From: Pseudomonas sp. MM211
GTDB taxonomy: Bacteria > Pseudomonadota > Gammaproteobacteria > Pseudomonadales > Pseudomonadaceae
Reading direction: 5' to 3'
Length of the DNA: 64,000 bases
NCBI RefSeq assembly: GCF_020386635.1
Contig: NZ_CP081942.1
Span: forward strand, 3,162,001 to 3,226,000
The position numbers and the translations under genes are program-made. Position 1 is the stretch's first letter. Every line of letters starts with the position of its first letter. The notes below the pieces were generated by a model. The model made no database searches. It was not told the origin of the DNA and was given only the letters and a program-made list of their open reading frames with translations. Positions 28,356 to 38,192 of the stretch are shown piece by piece.

Positions 28356-28370
28356 ATCCCAAGGCAAACG

Positions 28371-29090
28371 ATGCACGATTACCGATGGATGCATGAATAC
28401 TGCGTGAATCGCTTCGGCTCGGTCGAGGCGCTCGAGGCGCGCCTGCCGCAACCCGCCAGTGACAAGAAACTGCGGGCGCTGAGCGATGATCGCTACCTGT
28501 CGATCATGAGCCTGCGCATCTTCCGGGCGGGTCTCAAACACAGCCTGGTGGACGCCAAGTGGCCGGCCTTCGAAGAAGTGTTCTTCGGTTTCGATCCGGA
28601 AAAGGTCGTGCTGATGGGCGGCGAACGCCTCGAGCGTCTGATGCAGGACGTTCGCCTGATCCGCCACCTGGGCAAGCTCAAGAGCGTACCCCGTAACGCG
28701 CAGTTCATTCTCGACGTGGAGCGTGGCGCGCTGAGCGGGCCGGCTGCCGCTGCGAAAACCACCACCCCGCGCCCCGGCTTTGCCTTTGGTGCACTGATCG
28801 CCGATTGGCCGGTGACCGATATCGTCGGGCTCTGGCACTGGTTGGCCAAGCAGGGGACTCAGCTCGGCGGCCTTTCTGCGCCGCGCTTTCTGCGTATGGT
28901 TGGCAAAGACACCTTTATTCCTTCCGATGACATGGTCGCAGCGCTCAAGGCTCAGAAGATTGTCGACAAGGTACCAAGCAGTCAGCGCGACCGCGCTGCG
29001 GTTCAAGCTGCCTTCAATCAGTGGCATGCAGAAAGTGGTCGGCCCATGTGCCAGCTGTCGGTGATGCTGGCCCACACGGTCAATCATTGA
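28371..29090 (+). CDS. DNA-3-methyladenine glycosylase I-like protein
   Basis: A 239-residue protein of the HhH-GPD-related Tag family. Supporting patterns are the N-terminal DDRYLSIMSLRIFRAGLKHS, the block WPAFEEVFFGFDPEKV, and the helix-hairpin-like RNAQFIL with the later LSAPRFLRMVGKDTF. It would excise 3-methyladenine or a related lesion. It differs from classical Tag in lacking the obvious N-terminal zinc-binding CxW pattern, so it may be a divergent branch. The stop overlaps the ATG of the sirtuin gene by one base. Confidence 0.82.
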   Translation: MHDYRWMHEYCVNRFGSVEALEARLPQPASDKKLRALSDDRYLSIMSLRIFRAGLKHSLVDAKWPAFEEVFFGFDPEKVVLMGGERLERLMQDVRLIRHLGKLKSVPRNAQFILDVERGALSGPAAAAKTTTPRPGFAFGALIADWPVTDIVGLWHWLAKQGTQLGGLSAPRFLRMVGKDTFIPSDDMVAALKAQKIVDKVPSSQRDRAAVQAAFNQWHAESGRPMCQLSVMLAHTVNH

Positions 29091-29869
29091 TGCACGAGAG
29101 TCTGCTGCGCCTTGCGCTGGCTATCGCGGATGCGCAGCGGATTCTGATCATCACCGGAGCAGGCTTGTCTGCCGACTCCGGGTTACCCACCTACCGTGGC
29201 CTTGGTGGCCTGTACAACGGCCATACCGAGGAGGGCGTACCGATCGAGGTGGCGCTGTCGGGCGAGATGCTGCGTCGCGACCCGGCGCTGTGCTGGAAGT
29301 ACCTGGCACAACTCGGCACCGCCTGTATGGCGGCCCAGCCGAATGCCGGTCACCGGGCAATTGCCGAGTTGCAAGCTTTGAAACCCGAGTGCTGGGTGCT
29401 CACCCAGAATATCGACGGTTACCACCGTTTGGCTGGCAGTCCGGCGGATCGTCTGATCGAAATTCACGGTGAGTTGGCGCCGCTACATTGCCAGAGCTGC
29501 GGCGGTGTGGACGAGGGACTCGCCGAGCATCTGCAGCAACCGTTGCCGCCTCTGTGTGGGAGTTGCGGTGGTGTGCTGCGCCCGCCGGTGACGCTGTTCG
29601 GCGAGATGCTGCCGGAGGAGGCCGTCGGTCGTCTTTATGCGCAGTTGGAGACGGGGTTCGATCTGGTGATCAGCGTTGGCACCAGTGCAAGCTTTCCTTA
29701 TATAGTCGAGCCGCTGTTGCGCACTCGCCGCTCCGGGGGCGTGACGGTGGAGGTCAATTTGTCGCAGAGCGAGGTCAGCGATCTAGTTGACTTCAGGCTG
29801 CAAGAAAGAGCCTTAGATGTTTTTCCGGAACTACTGAGTCACATCATTACTCATAATATTTGCAAATGA
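29090..29869 (+). CDS. Sir2-family NAD-dependent protein deacylase
   Basis: A 259-residue sirtuin that removes acyl groups from lysines using NAD. ATG 29090 overlaps the glycosylase stop (TGATG), so the genes are coupled. Visible motifs: GAGLSADSGLPTYRG (NAD/acetyl-lysine), TQNIDGYH, catalytic His in IEIHGEL, four zinc cysteines as CQSC and CGSC, and the Rossmann SVGTSASFPY. The last ~30 residues (from about 29780) are coded by AT-richer DNA with rarer codons than the body, ending LSHIITHNICK. A substitution at the 3' end is possible. Confidence 0.92.
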   Translation: MHESLLRLALAIADAQRILIITGAGLSADSGLPTYRGLGGLYNGHTEEGVPIEVALSGEMLRRDPALCWKYLAQLGTACMAAQPNAGHRAIAELQALKPECWVLTQNIDGYHRLAGSPADRLIEIHGELAPLHCQSCGGVDEGLAEHLQQPLPPLCGSCGGVLRPPVTLFGEMLPEEAVGRLYAQLETGFDLVISVGTSASFPYIVEPLLRTRRSGGVTVEVNLSQSEVSDLVDFRLQERALDVFPELLSHIITHNICK

Positions 29870-29923
29870 TCACGTTAGTGGGCATAGTCGCGGCTGTTCA
29901 TTTTTCACGCCACGGTCGTGCCC

Positions 29924-30556
29924 ATGCGCCAACGCTTCGCACCCCTCGTGCCTCTCGCACTGACAATGGTTCTCGCCGCCTGCGCTAACCATGCTCCACA
30001 ATCCCAGATCGATGCTCCCGCTCAGGCTTCTTTGCCTGCCAGGCCGGTAGTTGCAGCGCCTGTTCTGGATCAGATCGATGTCGTTGAAGACGATGCAGCC
30101 GCTGATTTTGCCGGCCACGCGCCGTACGAGCTGCCACAGCTTGCAGACAGCGTTCTCGAAAAAGGTATCTCCTTGATCGGCACCCGCTACCGTTTCGGTG
30201 GCAGCTCTGTGAAAACCGGTTTCGACTGCAGCGGCTTCATCGGCTATCTGTTCCGTGAAGAACTTGGCATGCAACTGCCACGCTCGACGCGCGAAATGAT
30301 CAATATCGATGCCCCGCTGGTCGAGCGCAAAGCGCTGCAGCCGGGTGATCTGGTGTTCTTCAGCACTGCTGGCCGTGGGCGCGTCAGTCATGCCGGTATC
30401 TACCTCGGCGATGATCAGTTCATCCATTCCTCCAGCAGCCGCAGCGGTGGCGTGCGGATCGATAGCATGGATGATCGCTACTGGAAGCGCACCTTCATCG
30501 AGGCCAAGCGCGTTCTGGCGATGGCGCCGACCGAGCACCTCGCGACTCAGCACTGA
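29924..30556 (+). CDS. NlpC/P60-family peptidoglycan endopeptidase lipoprotein (copy 1)
   Basis: A ~210-residue lipoprotein: signal sequence, lipobox VLAAC (Cys near residue 21), a 60-residue linker, then a C-terminal NlpC/P60 cysteine peptidase domain. The catalytic Cys is in GFDCSGFIGYLF, the His in RVSHAGIYLG and the third residue in FIHSSSS. It should cleave peptide cross-links in peptidoglycan at the cell envelope. GTG 29918 is an alternative start two codons upstream. A shorter paralogue follows 137 bases downstream. Confidence 0.9.
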   Translation: MRQRFAPLVPLALTMVLAACANHAPQSQIDAPAQASLPARPVVAAPVLDQIDVVEDDAAADFAGHAPYELPQLADSVLEKGISLIGTRYRFGGSSVKTGFDCSGFIGYLFREELGMQLPRSTREMINIDAPLVERKALQPGDLVFFSTAGRGRVSHAGIYLGDDQFIHSSSSRSGGVRIDSMDDRYWKRTFIEAKRVLAMAPTEHLATQH

Positions 30557-30693
30557 TGGGTGATTTGTCCGGCTTGCATTGATCGGGCAACATCTTGATA
30601 GTTTTCAAGCGACTGCAGCATAAAGCTAAAGCTTGCACTGCAGATGTGAACGGAGCAGAGTAGGGCGCACTCAGGCTCCGGGATCGTCCGTCC

Positions 30694-31221
30694 ATGACTG
30701 CCACCATCCGCATCGCCCTCTTGCTGCTCACAGCACTGCTCAGTGCATGCTCCAGTCGTGCGCCCGTACCTGCTCCGCAACCCGTTGTCGTAGCACCTGT
30801 ACCTGGTAATTATCAGGGGGGCGCTGACGATGTACTGTTTCGTGCATTGGGCCTTGTCGGCACGCCTTACCGCTACGGCGGCAATACCCCAGCCAGCGGC
30901 TTCGATTGCAGCGGCCTGATTGGTTACGTCTACCGTGATGCGGCGGGCATCCAGTTGCCGCGGTCGACGCGCGAACTGATCAGCATGCGCGCGCCGACCG
31001 TAGGCCGTGATGCCCTGCGCAGTGGTGATCTGGTGTTCTTTGCCACCAGTGGCGGCCGCCAGGTCAGCCACGCTGGCATCTACGTCGGTGAGGGGCGCTT
31101 CGTGCATGCACCGTCCTCGGGCGGCACCGTGCGCCTGGACAGCCTCGCCAACAGCTACTGGCAGCGTACCTATATCGAAGCGAAGCGGGTTTTTCCGGTC
31201 GAGTTGGCTAGTCATCCCTGA
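30694..31221 (+). CDS. NlpC/P60-family peptidoglycan endopeptidase lipoprotein (copy 2)
   Basis: A 175-residue lipoprotein with lipobox LLSAC near residue 20, a shorter linker than copy 1, and a complete NlpC/P60 domain: Cys in FDCSGLIGYVY, His in QVSHAGIYVG and FVHAPSS. The two proteins share long identical stretches such as LPRSTRE and DLVFF, so they arose by tandem duplication. Both probably act on peptidoglycan but differ in reach from the membrane. The 137 bases between them may carry a separate promoter. Confidence 0.9.
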   Translation: MTATIRIALLLLTALLSACSSRAPVPAPQPVVVAPVPGNYQGGADDVLFRALGLVGTPYRYGGNTPASGFDCSGLIGYVYRDAAGIQLPRSTRELISMRAPTVGRDALRSGDLVFFATSGGRQVSHAGIYVGEGRFVHAPSSGGTVRLDSLANSYWQRTYIEAKRVFPVELASHP

Positions 31222-31261
31222 GTCTTCGATTGACGCTGAGGCGGCCAATCCTTACCCTTCG

Positions 31262-31486
31262 CCGCTTGCTTCAGGTGTCCTCGGTTTCGGCCGAGGGTGA
31301 AACTGGGAAGTCGGTGCGCCGCTGCTCCAGCAAGCAGGCAATGCCGACGCTGCCCCCGCAACGGTAAACGAGCCAAGCCACGCTTTTCGCCACCGTATCG
31401 TCGATACCGGATGGCCGCGCTGGTGGCCGCGTCTAAATAGGCGTGGCGCTCGCAAGCCCGGAGACCGGCCTGTCGCTTTTCCAGAG
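31262..31486 (+). promoter_or_regulatory. Cobalamin (B12) riboswitch
   Basis: The conserved cores of the adenosylcobalamin riboswitch are all present in order: AACTGGGAAGTCGGTGC (31301-31317), GCTGCCCCCGCAACGGTAA (31349-31367), and the B12 box AGCCCGGAGACCGGCC (31455-31470). A GC-rich peripheral arm separates the last two. It lies about 150 bases before cobO and should lower expression of the cob operon when cobalamin is plentiful. Outer boundaries are approximate. Confidence 0.97.
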
Positions 31487-31633
31487 TTGCGCGGTGGGCG
31501 CGGCCGGTGCACGACCGACCCGGTCAGCTCCTGCCTACTCCTGTGTGATTCCTTTATCGTCCGGCATGAACCCGCTTTCCTGCCCGAGCGTTTCACCTGC
31601 GTGCGCCGATTGGCACTGCGCTGAGGAGATCCC

Positions 31634-32269
31634 ATGAGCGAATCGACCCCATCCCCAAGCCGAGAATCAGCAGAGCGTGACGCGCGGCACAACGCCCGCA
31701 TGGCGCGCAAGAAAGCCCTGATGGACGAGAAAATCGCCCAGGCTCAGGACGAGTACGGCCTGTTGCTGGTGCACAGCGGCAATGGCAAGGGCAAGAGCAG
31801 CTCGGCCTTCGGCATGGTCGCCCGCGCGCTGGGGCATGGTCTCAAGGTCGGTGTGGTGCAGTTCATCAAGGGCGGCATGGCCACCGGCGAGGAGCACTTT
31901 TTCCGTCGCTTTCCCGATGAAGTCAGCTATCACGTGATGGGCGAGGGCTACACCTGGGATACCCAGAATCGGCAGCGCGATATCGAGAAGGCCCTGCAGG
32001 CCTGGGAGGTCGCCCGGCAATTGCTGAACGACCCGCAGATCGCCCTGGTAGTACTGGACGAGCTGAACATCGCCCTCAAGCACGGTTACCTGGACGTGGA
32101 CGTGGTGCTTCGCGACATCGAGTCGCGCCCCGAGCTGCAGCACGTCGTGGCGACCGGCCGTGGCGCGCCGCCAGCGCTGCTCGAGGCCGCGGATACCGTC
32201 ACCGAGATGACGCTCGTCAAGCATGCCTTCAAGTCCGGCGTTAAAGCACAGAAAGGCGTTGAGTTTTGA
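31634..32269 (+). CDS. cobO: Cob(I)yrinic acid a,c-diamide adenosyltransferase
   Basis: A 211-residue CobA/CobO/BtuR-type enzyme that transfers the adenosyl group from ATP to Co(I) of corrinoids. The P-loop variant is VHSGNGKGKSSSAFG near residues 36-50, followed by the VGVVQFIKGG strand and the VVLDELNIAL block. An N-terminal charged extension of ~30 residues is common in this group. RBS GAGGAGA is 6 bases before ATG. It is the first gene after the riboswitch; its stop overlaps the cobB start by 4 bases. Confidence 0.96.
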   Translation: MSESTPSPSRESAERDARHNARMARKKALMDEKIAQAQDEYGLLLVHSGNGKGKSSSAFGMVARALGHGLKVGVVQFIKGGMATGEEHFFRRFPDEVSYHVMGEGYTWDTQNRQRDIEKALQAWEVARQLLNDPQIALVVLDELNIALKHGYLDVDVVLRDIESRPELQHVVATGRGAPPALLEAADTVTEMTLVKHAFKSGVKAQKGVEF

Positions 32270-33594
32270 TCGTTACAGCGTCTGCATCTGATGCGGGTGA
32301 GCGCGCGCCGCGTCACTGTCCGGCATTGTTGATCGCTGCGCCGGCCTCGGGGCAGGGCAAGACCACTGTCACTGCAGCCCTGGCGCGTCTGCACACCCGG
32401 CAGGGCAAGCGGGTGCGGGTGTTCAAATGCGGGCCCGACTTCCTCGATCCGATGATCTTGTCCCGCGCCAGTGGCAACCCGGTCTATCAGCTGGACTTGT
32501 GGATGGTCGGCGAGGACGAGAGCCGTCGCTTGTTGTGGGAGGCCGCTGGCGAGGCGGATCTGATTCTCATCGAAGGCGTGATGGGCCTGTTCGACGGCTC
32601 GCCATCTGCCGCCGACCTGGCGCGCCGCTTCGGCGTTCCGGTGTTGGGCGTGATCGATGGCTCCGCCATGGCCCAGACCTTCGGCGCACTGGCCGTCGGC
32701 CTGGCCAGCTATCAGCCGGATCTGCCGTTCTCCGGCGTGCTTGGCAACCGCGTCAATCCCGGGCGTCACAACGATCTGATCCGCGATAGCCTGCCGGCTT
32801 CGATCCGCTGGTACGGCTCGCTGCCGCGCAGCGCCGCCATTGAATTGCCGAGCCGCCACCTGGGCCTGGTGCAGGCCGCCGAGCTCGCCGACCTCGATGT
32901 GCGCCTGGATACCGCTGCCGATGCGCTGGCTCAGACCGCGACGGTAACCCTGCCGCCACCTGTGACCTTCGCCGCCCCGCCGATTGCAGCGCCGTTGCCG
33001 CTGCTGGAGGGCGTACGCATCGGCGTAGCCCGCGATGCATCCTTCGCGTTCACCTATCAGGCCAACCTCGATCTGCTGGAGCGGATGGGCGTGACCCTGA
33101 CGTTCTTCAGTCCGCTTGCCGATGAACACCTGCCCGAGGTGGACAGCCTTTATCTGCCCGGTGGTTATCCCGAGCTGAATCTGCAGGCGCTGGCCGCGAA
33201 CCGTTCGATGATCGAGGCCATCACCGCTCATCAGCAAGCCGGCAAGCCTATCCTCGCCGAGTGCGGTGGCATGCTTTACCTGCTCGACTCGCTGAGCGAC
33301 GTGGCTGGCGAGCGAGCCGAGCTGGCCGGGCTGGTGCCTGGCCATGCACAGATGCAGAAGCGCCTGGTCGCCCTCGCGCTGCAGGCGGTGAAGCTGCCCG
33401 AGGGGCTGTTGCGGGGTCACAGCTATCATCATTCGCGGCTCGAATCCGATTTGGAGCCGCTGGCTCGCGGCGAGTGCCCCAATGACAAACCGGTCAGTGA
33501 GGCGGTGTTCCGTCTCGGCCGGCTTACCGCGTCCTATATCCACTTCTATATGCCATCCAATCCTGCGGCCGCAGCGGCATTGTTTCGACCATGA
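32266..33594 (+). CDS. cobB: Cobyrinate a,c-diamide synthase
   Basis: A 442-residue ATP-dependent glutamine amidotransferase that amidates the a and c side chains of (hydrogeno)cobyrinate. The N-terminal P-loop IAAPASGQGKTTVTAAL is near residue 22, the DUF-linker carries EGVMGLFDG, and the C-terminal glutaminase domain has the nucleophile Cys in LAECGGMLYLLDS and a His in GHSYHHSR. The start is a TTG inside the cobO stop (TTGA), so translation is coupled; no ATG fits better. Confidence 0.95.
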   Translation: MIVTASASDAGERAPRHCPALLIAAPASGQGKTTVTAALARLHTRQGKRVRVFKCGPDFLDPMILSRASGNPVYQLDLWMVGEDESRRLLWEAAGEADLILIEGVMGLFDGSPSAADLARRFGVPVLGVIDGSAMAQTFGALAVGLASYQPDLPFSGVLGNRVNPGRHNDLIRDSLPASIRWYGSLPRSAAIELPSRHLGLVQAAELADLDVRLDTAADALAQTATVTLPPPVTFAAPPIAAPLPLLEGVRIGVARDASFAFTYQANLDLLERMGVTLTFFSPLADEHLPEVDSLYLPGGYPELNLQALAANRSMIEAITAHQQAGKPILAECGGMLYLLDSLSDVAGERAELAGLVPGHAQMQKRLVALALQAVKLPEGLLRGHSYHHSRLESDLEPLARGECPNDKPVSEAVFRLGRLTASYIHFYMPSNPAAAAALFRP

Positions 33595-34256
33595 GCGACC
33601 ACGCCTTCAGCGCTGATGAACGGGCCGCGGTCTACCGTGTGATAGCCGAGCGCCGCGACATGCGTCATTTCAGTGGTGGCGAGGTGGCGCCCGAGCTGCT
33701 CGCGAAGCTGCTAGAGGCTGCGCACCAGGCGCCCAGCGTCGGCCTGATGCAGCCCTGGCGCTTCATCCGTATTACCCGACCGGCGCTGCGTGAAGATATC
33801 TATCAACTGGTCGAGGCCGAGCGCCGACTGACCGCCGAGGCGTTGGGCGAACGCTCCGACGCGTTCATGCGCCTCAAGGTCGAGGGCGTTCGTGAGTGCG
33901 CCGAGGTGCTGGTCGCGGCGTTGATGGACGGCCGTGAATCCCATGTATTCGGTCGCCGTACCTTGCCGGAAATGGATATGGCGTCGTTGTCCTGCGCCAT
34001 TCAGAATCTCTGGCTCGCCGCCAGGGCCGAGGGGCTGGGCATGGGCTGGGTGTCGCTGTTCGATCCTCTCGCACTGGCCGAGCTGCTGGGCATGCCAGCC
34101 GGCAGCAAGCCGGTGGCGGTGCTGTGTCTGGGCCCGGTGCAGGCGTTCTACCCGGTACCAATGCTGGCCCAGGAGGGCTGGGCCGAGGTGCGGCCGTTGA
34201 ATGAATTGCTGTTTGAGGATCGCTGGGCATCACAAGACCGGGAGTCACATGAATAG
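33591..34256 (+). CDS. bluB: 5,6-dimethylbenzimidazole synthase
   Basis: A 221-residue flavin enzyme of the nitroreductase fold that breaks down FMNH2 with oxygen to make DMB, the lower ligand of cobalamin. It shows RRDMRHFSGG at residues 21-30, the loop APSVGLMQPWRFI, and the glycine-rich AEGLGMGWVSLFDP. Presence in the operon means the lower base is made aerobically in-house. Its ATG overlaps the cobB stop by 4 bases. Confidence 0.95.
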   Translation: MSDHAFSADERAAVYRVIAERRDMRHFSGGEVAPELLAKLLEAAHQAPSVGLMQPWRFIRITRPALREDIYQLVEAERRLTAEALGERSDAFMRLKVEGVRECAEVLVAALMDGRESHVFGRRTLPEMDMASLSCAIQNLWLAARAEGLGMGWVSLFDPLALAELLGMPAGSKPVAVLCLGPVQAFYPVPMLAQEGWAEVRPLNELLFEDRWASQDRESHE

Positions 34257-34268
34257 CGCAGCACCTTT

Positions 34269-35177
34269 ATGAGCCTGATCCTCAGTGCGGCCGCTGGTGT
34301 GGCGCTGGATGCCGCGCTCGGTGAGCCGAGGCGCTGGCACCCGCTGGTGGGCTTCGGCAAACTGGCCAATCGTCTGGAGCAACGCTTCAACCCGTCCGGT
34401 GGTGGGTGGCGCAGCCATGGTGTGAGCGCCTGGTGCCTGGCGGTATTACCGCTCACTCTGCTGACCGTGCTGCTGGTGCAGTTGCCCTGGGTCGGTTGGC
34501 TGGTACAGATCATCGCCCTGTATGCGGCGCTTGGTCTGCGTAGCCTCGACCAGCACGCGCAGCCGGTGGCTCAGGCGCTGCGCTTTGGCGATCTGCCCTT
34601 GGCCCGCCAGCGCGTCGGCTATATGGTCAGCCGTCGCACCGATGACCTGGACGCCACCGGCGTAGCCCGTGCAGGCACCGAGTCGGTGTTGGAAAACGGT
34701 AGTGACGCGGTGTTCGCCGCGCTGTTCTGGTTTCTTGTCGCTGGCGCCCCCGGTGTGGTGCTGTATCGCCTGAGCAATACCCTGGATGCCATGTGGGGCT
34801 ACCGCAACGAACGCTTCGAGCGCTTCGGCTGGGCTGCTGCGAAGATCGATGACCTACTCAACTACGTGCCGGCGCGTCTGGTCGCGTTGACCTACGCGTT
34901 GCTCGGGCGCACCACCGCGGCAATGCGGTGCTGGCAGCGCCAGGCGCCACAGTGGGACAGCCCCAACGCCGGGCCGGTGATGGCCGCTGGCGCTGGCGCG
35001 TTGGGCGTGAGCCTCGGCGGTGCGGCTGTCTATCATGGCGAGCTGCACCAGCGACCCGAGCTTGGCGAAGGGCCGCAGCCCCAAGCGCGGGATATCGAAC
35101 GGGCGATGAATCTGGTTTGGGGTGGCGTGCTTTTATGGCTGCTGCTGATGCTGATCGTGGGGGTGTGCATTGCTTGA
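34269..35177 (+). CDS. cobD: Adenosylcobinamide-phosphate synthase (CbiB/CobD)
   Basis: A 302-residue integral membrane protein that attaches aminopropanol (phosphate) to adenosylcobyrate. The N terminus ([23 protein letters not shown]) and the loop [19 protein letters not shown] are family signatures, and there are about four TM segments, ending in [12 protein letters not shown]. It begins 12 bases after bluB and overlaps cobC by 8 bases. Confidence 0.95.
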   Translation: MSLILSAAAGVALDAALGEPRRWHPLVGFGKLANRLEQRFNPSGGGWRSHGVSAWCLAVLPLTLLTVLLVQLPWVGWLVQIIALYAALGLRSLDQHAQPVAQALRFGDLPLARQRVGYMVSRRTDDLDATGVARAGTESVLENGSDAVFAALFWFLVAGAPGVVLYRLSNTLDAMWGYRNERFERFGWAAAKIDDLLNYVPARLVALTYALLGRTTAAMRCWQRQAPQWDSPNAGPVMAAGAGALGVSLGGAAVYHGELHQRPELGEGPQPQARDIERAMNLVWGGVLLWLLLMLIVGVCIA

Positions 35178-36162
35178 GCATGGCGGACGTTTGCGGCGAG
35201 CGGCCCTTCAGTACGGTATTCCCCTGAGCGACTGGCTGGACGTCTCGACTGGCGTGGCGCCTTACGGATTAGCACTGCCAGCGATTCCGGAGCAGGCCTG
35301 GGTGCGTTTGCCCGAACTGGATGACGGATTGGAAGCTGCTGCCTGCGCCTACTACGGCGTCGATCGGCTGCTACCCGTTGCTGGCTCTCAGGCGGCCATC
35401 CAGTGCCTGCCGCGACTGCGGCGTGAAGCGCGCGTTGGCATCGTCTCGCCGGCCTATGCCGAGCATGCGGCGGCCTGGCAGCGCGAAGGACACCGGGTGC
35501 TGGAGCTCTGCGAGGCGAGCGTCAACCGGGCGCTGGAGCGGCTCGACGTGCTCTTGCTGGTCAACCCCAACAACCCTACCGGTCGGCGATTTTCACCGCA
35601 GCAACTGTTCGCCTGGCATGCGCGCCTAGCCGAGCGAGGCGGTTGGCTGATCGTCGACGAAGCCTTCATCGACTGTACCCCGGAGCAGAGCCTAGCGGCC
35701 CACAGTCACCTGCCTGGGCTGATCGTGCTGCGTTCGTTCGGCAAGTTCTTCGGCATGGCAGGTGCCCGGCTGGGTTTCGTGTTGGCTGACGCCAAACTGC
35801 TGGGTGAGCTGGAAGAGATGCTTGGCCCCTGGACTCTCAGCGGGCCGACACGCTGGCTGGGTACCCACCTGCTCGAAGATCACGCTGGCCAGCAGGCGCA
35901 GCGGCAGCGCTTGGCCAGTGACGGTCAGCGCCTGGCCGACCTGCTGCGCGAGCATGGCCTGCCAGCCACTGGCGGCTGCGCGCTGTTCCAATGGATCGCC
36001 TGCGAGCGGGCCGGCGTGCTGCACGAGTTTCTGGCCTGCAATGGCATTCTCACCCGGCTGTTCGAGCGGCCAGCCAGCATCCGTTTCGGCCTGCCGCCGG
36101 ATGAAGAGGGCTGGCAGCGTCTGGCCCGCGCACTGAGTGTATTCGCCGAGGAGTCGAGATGA
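35170..36162 (+). CDS. cobC: Threonine-phosphate decarboxylase (L-threonine-O-3-phosphate)
   Basis: A 330-residue PLP enzyme of fold type I (histidinol-phosphate aminotransferase-like) that makes (R)-1-aminopropan-2-yl phosphate for the nucleotide loop. Features: [18 protein letters not shown] at the N terminus, VNPNNPTGR, the Asp in [11 protein letters not shown], and the PLP lysine in [17 protein letters not shown]. It starts with TTG 35170 overlapping the cobD stop. Named cobC in Pseudomonas; CobD in Salmonella. Confidence 0.94.
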   Translation: MLEHGGRLRRAALQYGIPLSDWLDVSTGVAPYGLALPAIPEQAWVRLPELDDGLEAAACAYYGVDRLLPVAGSQAAIQCLPRLRREARVGIVSPAYAEHAAAWQREGHRVLELCEASVNRALERLDVLLLVNPNNPTGRRFSPQQLFAWHARLAERGGWLIVDEAFIDCTPEQSLAAHSHLPGLIVLRSFGKFFGMAGARLGFVLADAKLLGELEEMLGPWTLSGPTRWLGTHLLEDHAGQQAQRQRLASDGQRLADLLREHGLPATGGCALFQWIACERAGVLHEFLACNGILTRLFERPASIRFGLPPDEEGWQRLARALSVFAEESR

Positions 36163-37670
36163 TCCGTTCTGAATCAGGCGCCGCTCTTATGCAGCAGGGC
36201 GCTACTTTAATGGTGCAAGGCACCACGTCGGATGCCGGCAAGAGCACCCTGGTTACCGCGCTGTGCCGCTGGCTGCGCCGCCAGGGCGTCAGCGTGGTGC
36301 CGTTCAAGCCGCAGAACATGGCACTCAACAGTGCGGTAACCGCCGACGGCGGCGAGATCGGCCGCGCCCAGGCGGTGCAAGCCCAGGCCTGCGGTCTGGC
36401 GCCCCATACCGACATGAACCCGGTGCTGCTCAAACCCAACAGCGACACCGGCGCTCAGGTGATCATCCACGGCCAGGCCGTCGGCAACATGAATGCCGTG
36501 GCCTACCACGATTACAAACAAGTCGCCCGCCAGGCGGTGCTGGCCTCCCATCAGCGCCTGCAGGCGACGCATCAGGTGGTGATGGTGGAGGGGGCCGGTT
36601 CGCCTGCGGAGATCAATCTACGGGCCAACGACATCGCCAACATGGGCTTTGCCGAGGCGGTCGACTGCCCGGTGATTCTGATCGCCGATATCGACAAGGG
36701 CGGCGTTTTCGCCCATCTGGTTGGTACCCTGGAATTGTTATCACCCAGTGAGCAGGCGCGTCTCAAGGGCTTCGTGATCAATCGCTTTCGCGGCGATATC
36801 GCCTTGCTGCAACCCGGCCTGGACTGGCTCGAGCAGCGCACCGGCAAGCCGGTACTCGGCGTACTGCCTTACCTGATGGATTTCCATTTGGAGGCCGAAG
36901 ACGCCATCGACCGTCGCCAAGTGAGCAAGGCCGAGCAGGTGCTCAGGGTGGTGGTTCCGGTGCTGCCACGCATCAGCAATCACACCGATTTCGACCCGCT
37001 GCGGCTGCACCCTCAGGTCGAACTGACCTTCGTCGGCCCTGGCGAAGCGATCCCGCCCGCCGACCTGATCATTCTGCCCGGCTCCAAGAGCGTACGCGCC
37101 GACCTGGCCTTCCTGCGTAGCCAGGGCTGGGCCGAGGCCATCGACCGGCATCTGCGTTATGGCGGGAAGCTGCTTGGCATCTGCGGCGGGCTGCAGATGC
37201 TCGGGCGCCGTGTCGAGGATCCCGACGGCCTCGAGGGGCCCGCCGGCGCTAGCGAGGGCCTGGGACTTTTGCAGATCGACACGGTGCTGGAGCCTCACAA
37301 GCAACTGCGTAATGTGCGGGGGCGTCTGTGTCTCGAGGATGCGTCCATAAGCGGTTACGAGATTCATGCTGGCGTGACCTCGGGAGCCGATCTGCAGCGT
37401 GCCGTCGTTCAGCTTGATGACGGTCGCGCAGACGGTGCTCTGAGTGCCGATGGCCAAGTCATGGGCACTTATCTGCATGGCCTGTTCGAGTCGTCGGCGG
37501 CCTGCTCGGCGCTGCTGCGCTGGGCTGGTCTGGGGGATGTGCAGGTGGTGGATTACCACGCCCTGCGCGAGCGCGATATCGAGCGTCTGGCCGATCTGGT
37601 CGACGCGCACCTGGATCGCTCGGCGCTGCTTTCGCTGTGCGGCCTGGCGGCCTCTACGGAGACCGAATAG
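36159..37670 (+). CDS. cobQ: Cobyric acid synthase
   Basis: A 503-residue ATP-dependent amidotransferase that amidates side chains b, d, e and g of adenosylcobyrinate diamide. The P-loop [18 protein letters not shown] is near residue 18, [14 protein letters not shown] follows, and the glutaminase nucleophile Cys is in [13 protein letters not shown] with His in [16 protein letters not shown] lies 5 bases before ATG 36159, supporting the N terminus that is about 16 residues longer than some homologues. Confidence 0.96.
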   Translation: MIRSESGAALMQQGATLMVQGTTSDAGKSTLVTALCRWLRRQGVSVVPFKPQNMALNSAVTADGGEIGRAQAVQAQACGLAPHTDMNPVLLKPNSDTGAQVIIHGQAVGNMNAVAYHDYKQVARQAVLASHQRLQATHQVVMVEGAGSPAEINLRANDIANMGFAEAVDCPVILIADIDKGGVFAHLVGTLELLSPSEQARLKGFVINRFRGDIALLQPGLDWLEQRTGKPVLGVLPYLMDFHLEAEDAIDRRQVSKAEQVLRVVVPVLPRISNHTDFDPLRLHPQVELTFVGPGEAIPPADLIILPGSKSVRADLAFLRSQGWAEAIDRHLRYGGKLLGICGGLQMLGRRVEDPDGLEGPAGASEGLGLLQIDTVLEPHKQLRNVRGRLCLEDASISGYEIHAGVTSGADLQRAVVQLDDGRADGALSADGQVMGTYLHGLFESSAACSALLRWAGLGDVQVVDYHALRERDIERLADLVDAHLDRSALLSLCGLAASTETE

Positions 37671-38192
37671 ATGCAGGAATTGATTCTCGGCGGCGCCCGT
37701 TCCGGCAAGAGCCGGCTGGCCGAGCGCCTGGCCCACGAGTCGGGCCTCGAGGTGATTTACATCGCCACCAGCCAAGCGCTCGATGGCGAGATGAGCAGCC
37801 GCATCCGATCGCATCGTGATCGCCGCCCGGCGCACTGGGGGCTAGTCGAAGAGCCGCTGGAGCTGGCCCGGATACTTGGCGAGCAGGCATCTGCACAGCG
37901 CTGCCTGCTGGTCGATTGCCTGACCCTGTGGCTGACCAACCTGTTGCTGCTGGAAGATGACGCACGCCTGGTGCGCGAGCGCGACGCGCTGTTGGCCTGC
38001 CTGGCGAACCTGCCGGGGCGGTTGATTCTGGTCAGCAATGAAACCGGGCTCGGCGTGGTGCCGATGGGCGAGTTGACCCGTCGCTATGTCGATGAAGCCG
38101 GCCTGCTGCACCAAGCCATCGCCGAACGCTGCCAGCGCGTGGTGTTCACGGTCGCTGGCCTGCCGATGATTCTCAAGGGAGATCCGTTATGA
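37671..38192 (+). CDS. cobU: Adenosylcobinamide kinase / guanylyltransferase
   Basis: A 173-residue bifunctional enzyme that phosphorylates and then guanylylates adenosylcobinamide, activating it for ribazole transfer. P-loop [15 protein letters not shown] at residues 6-20, the block [23 protein letters not shown] with the guanylylated His, and [14 protein letters not shown] are all visible. The ATG directly follows the cobQ stop. Also called cobP in Pseudomonas. Confidence 0.96.
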   Translation: MQELILGGARSGKSRLAERLAHESGLEVIYIATSQALDGEMSSRIRSHRDRRPAHWGLVEEPLELARILGEQASAQRCLLVDCLTLWLTNLLLLEDDARLVRERDALLACLANLPGRLILVSNETGLGVVPMGELTRRYVDEAGLLHQAIAERCQRVVFTVAGLPMILKGDPL

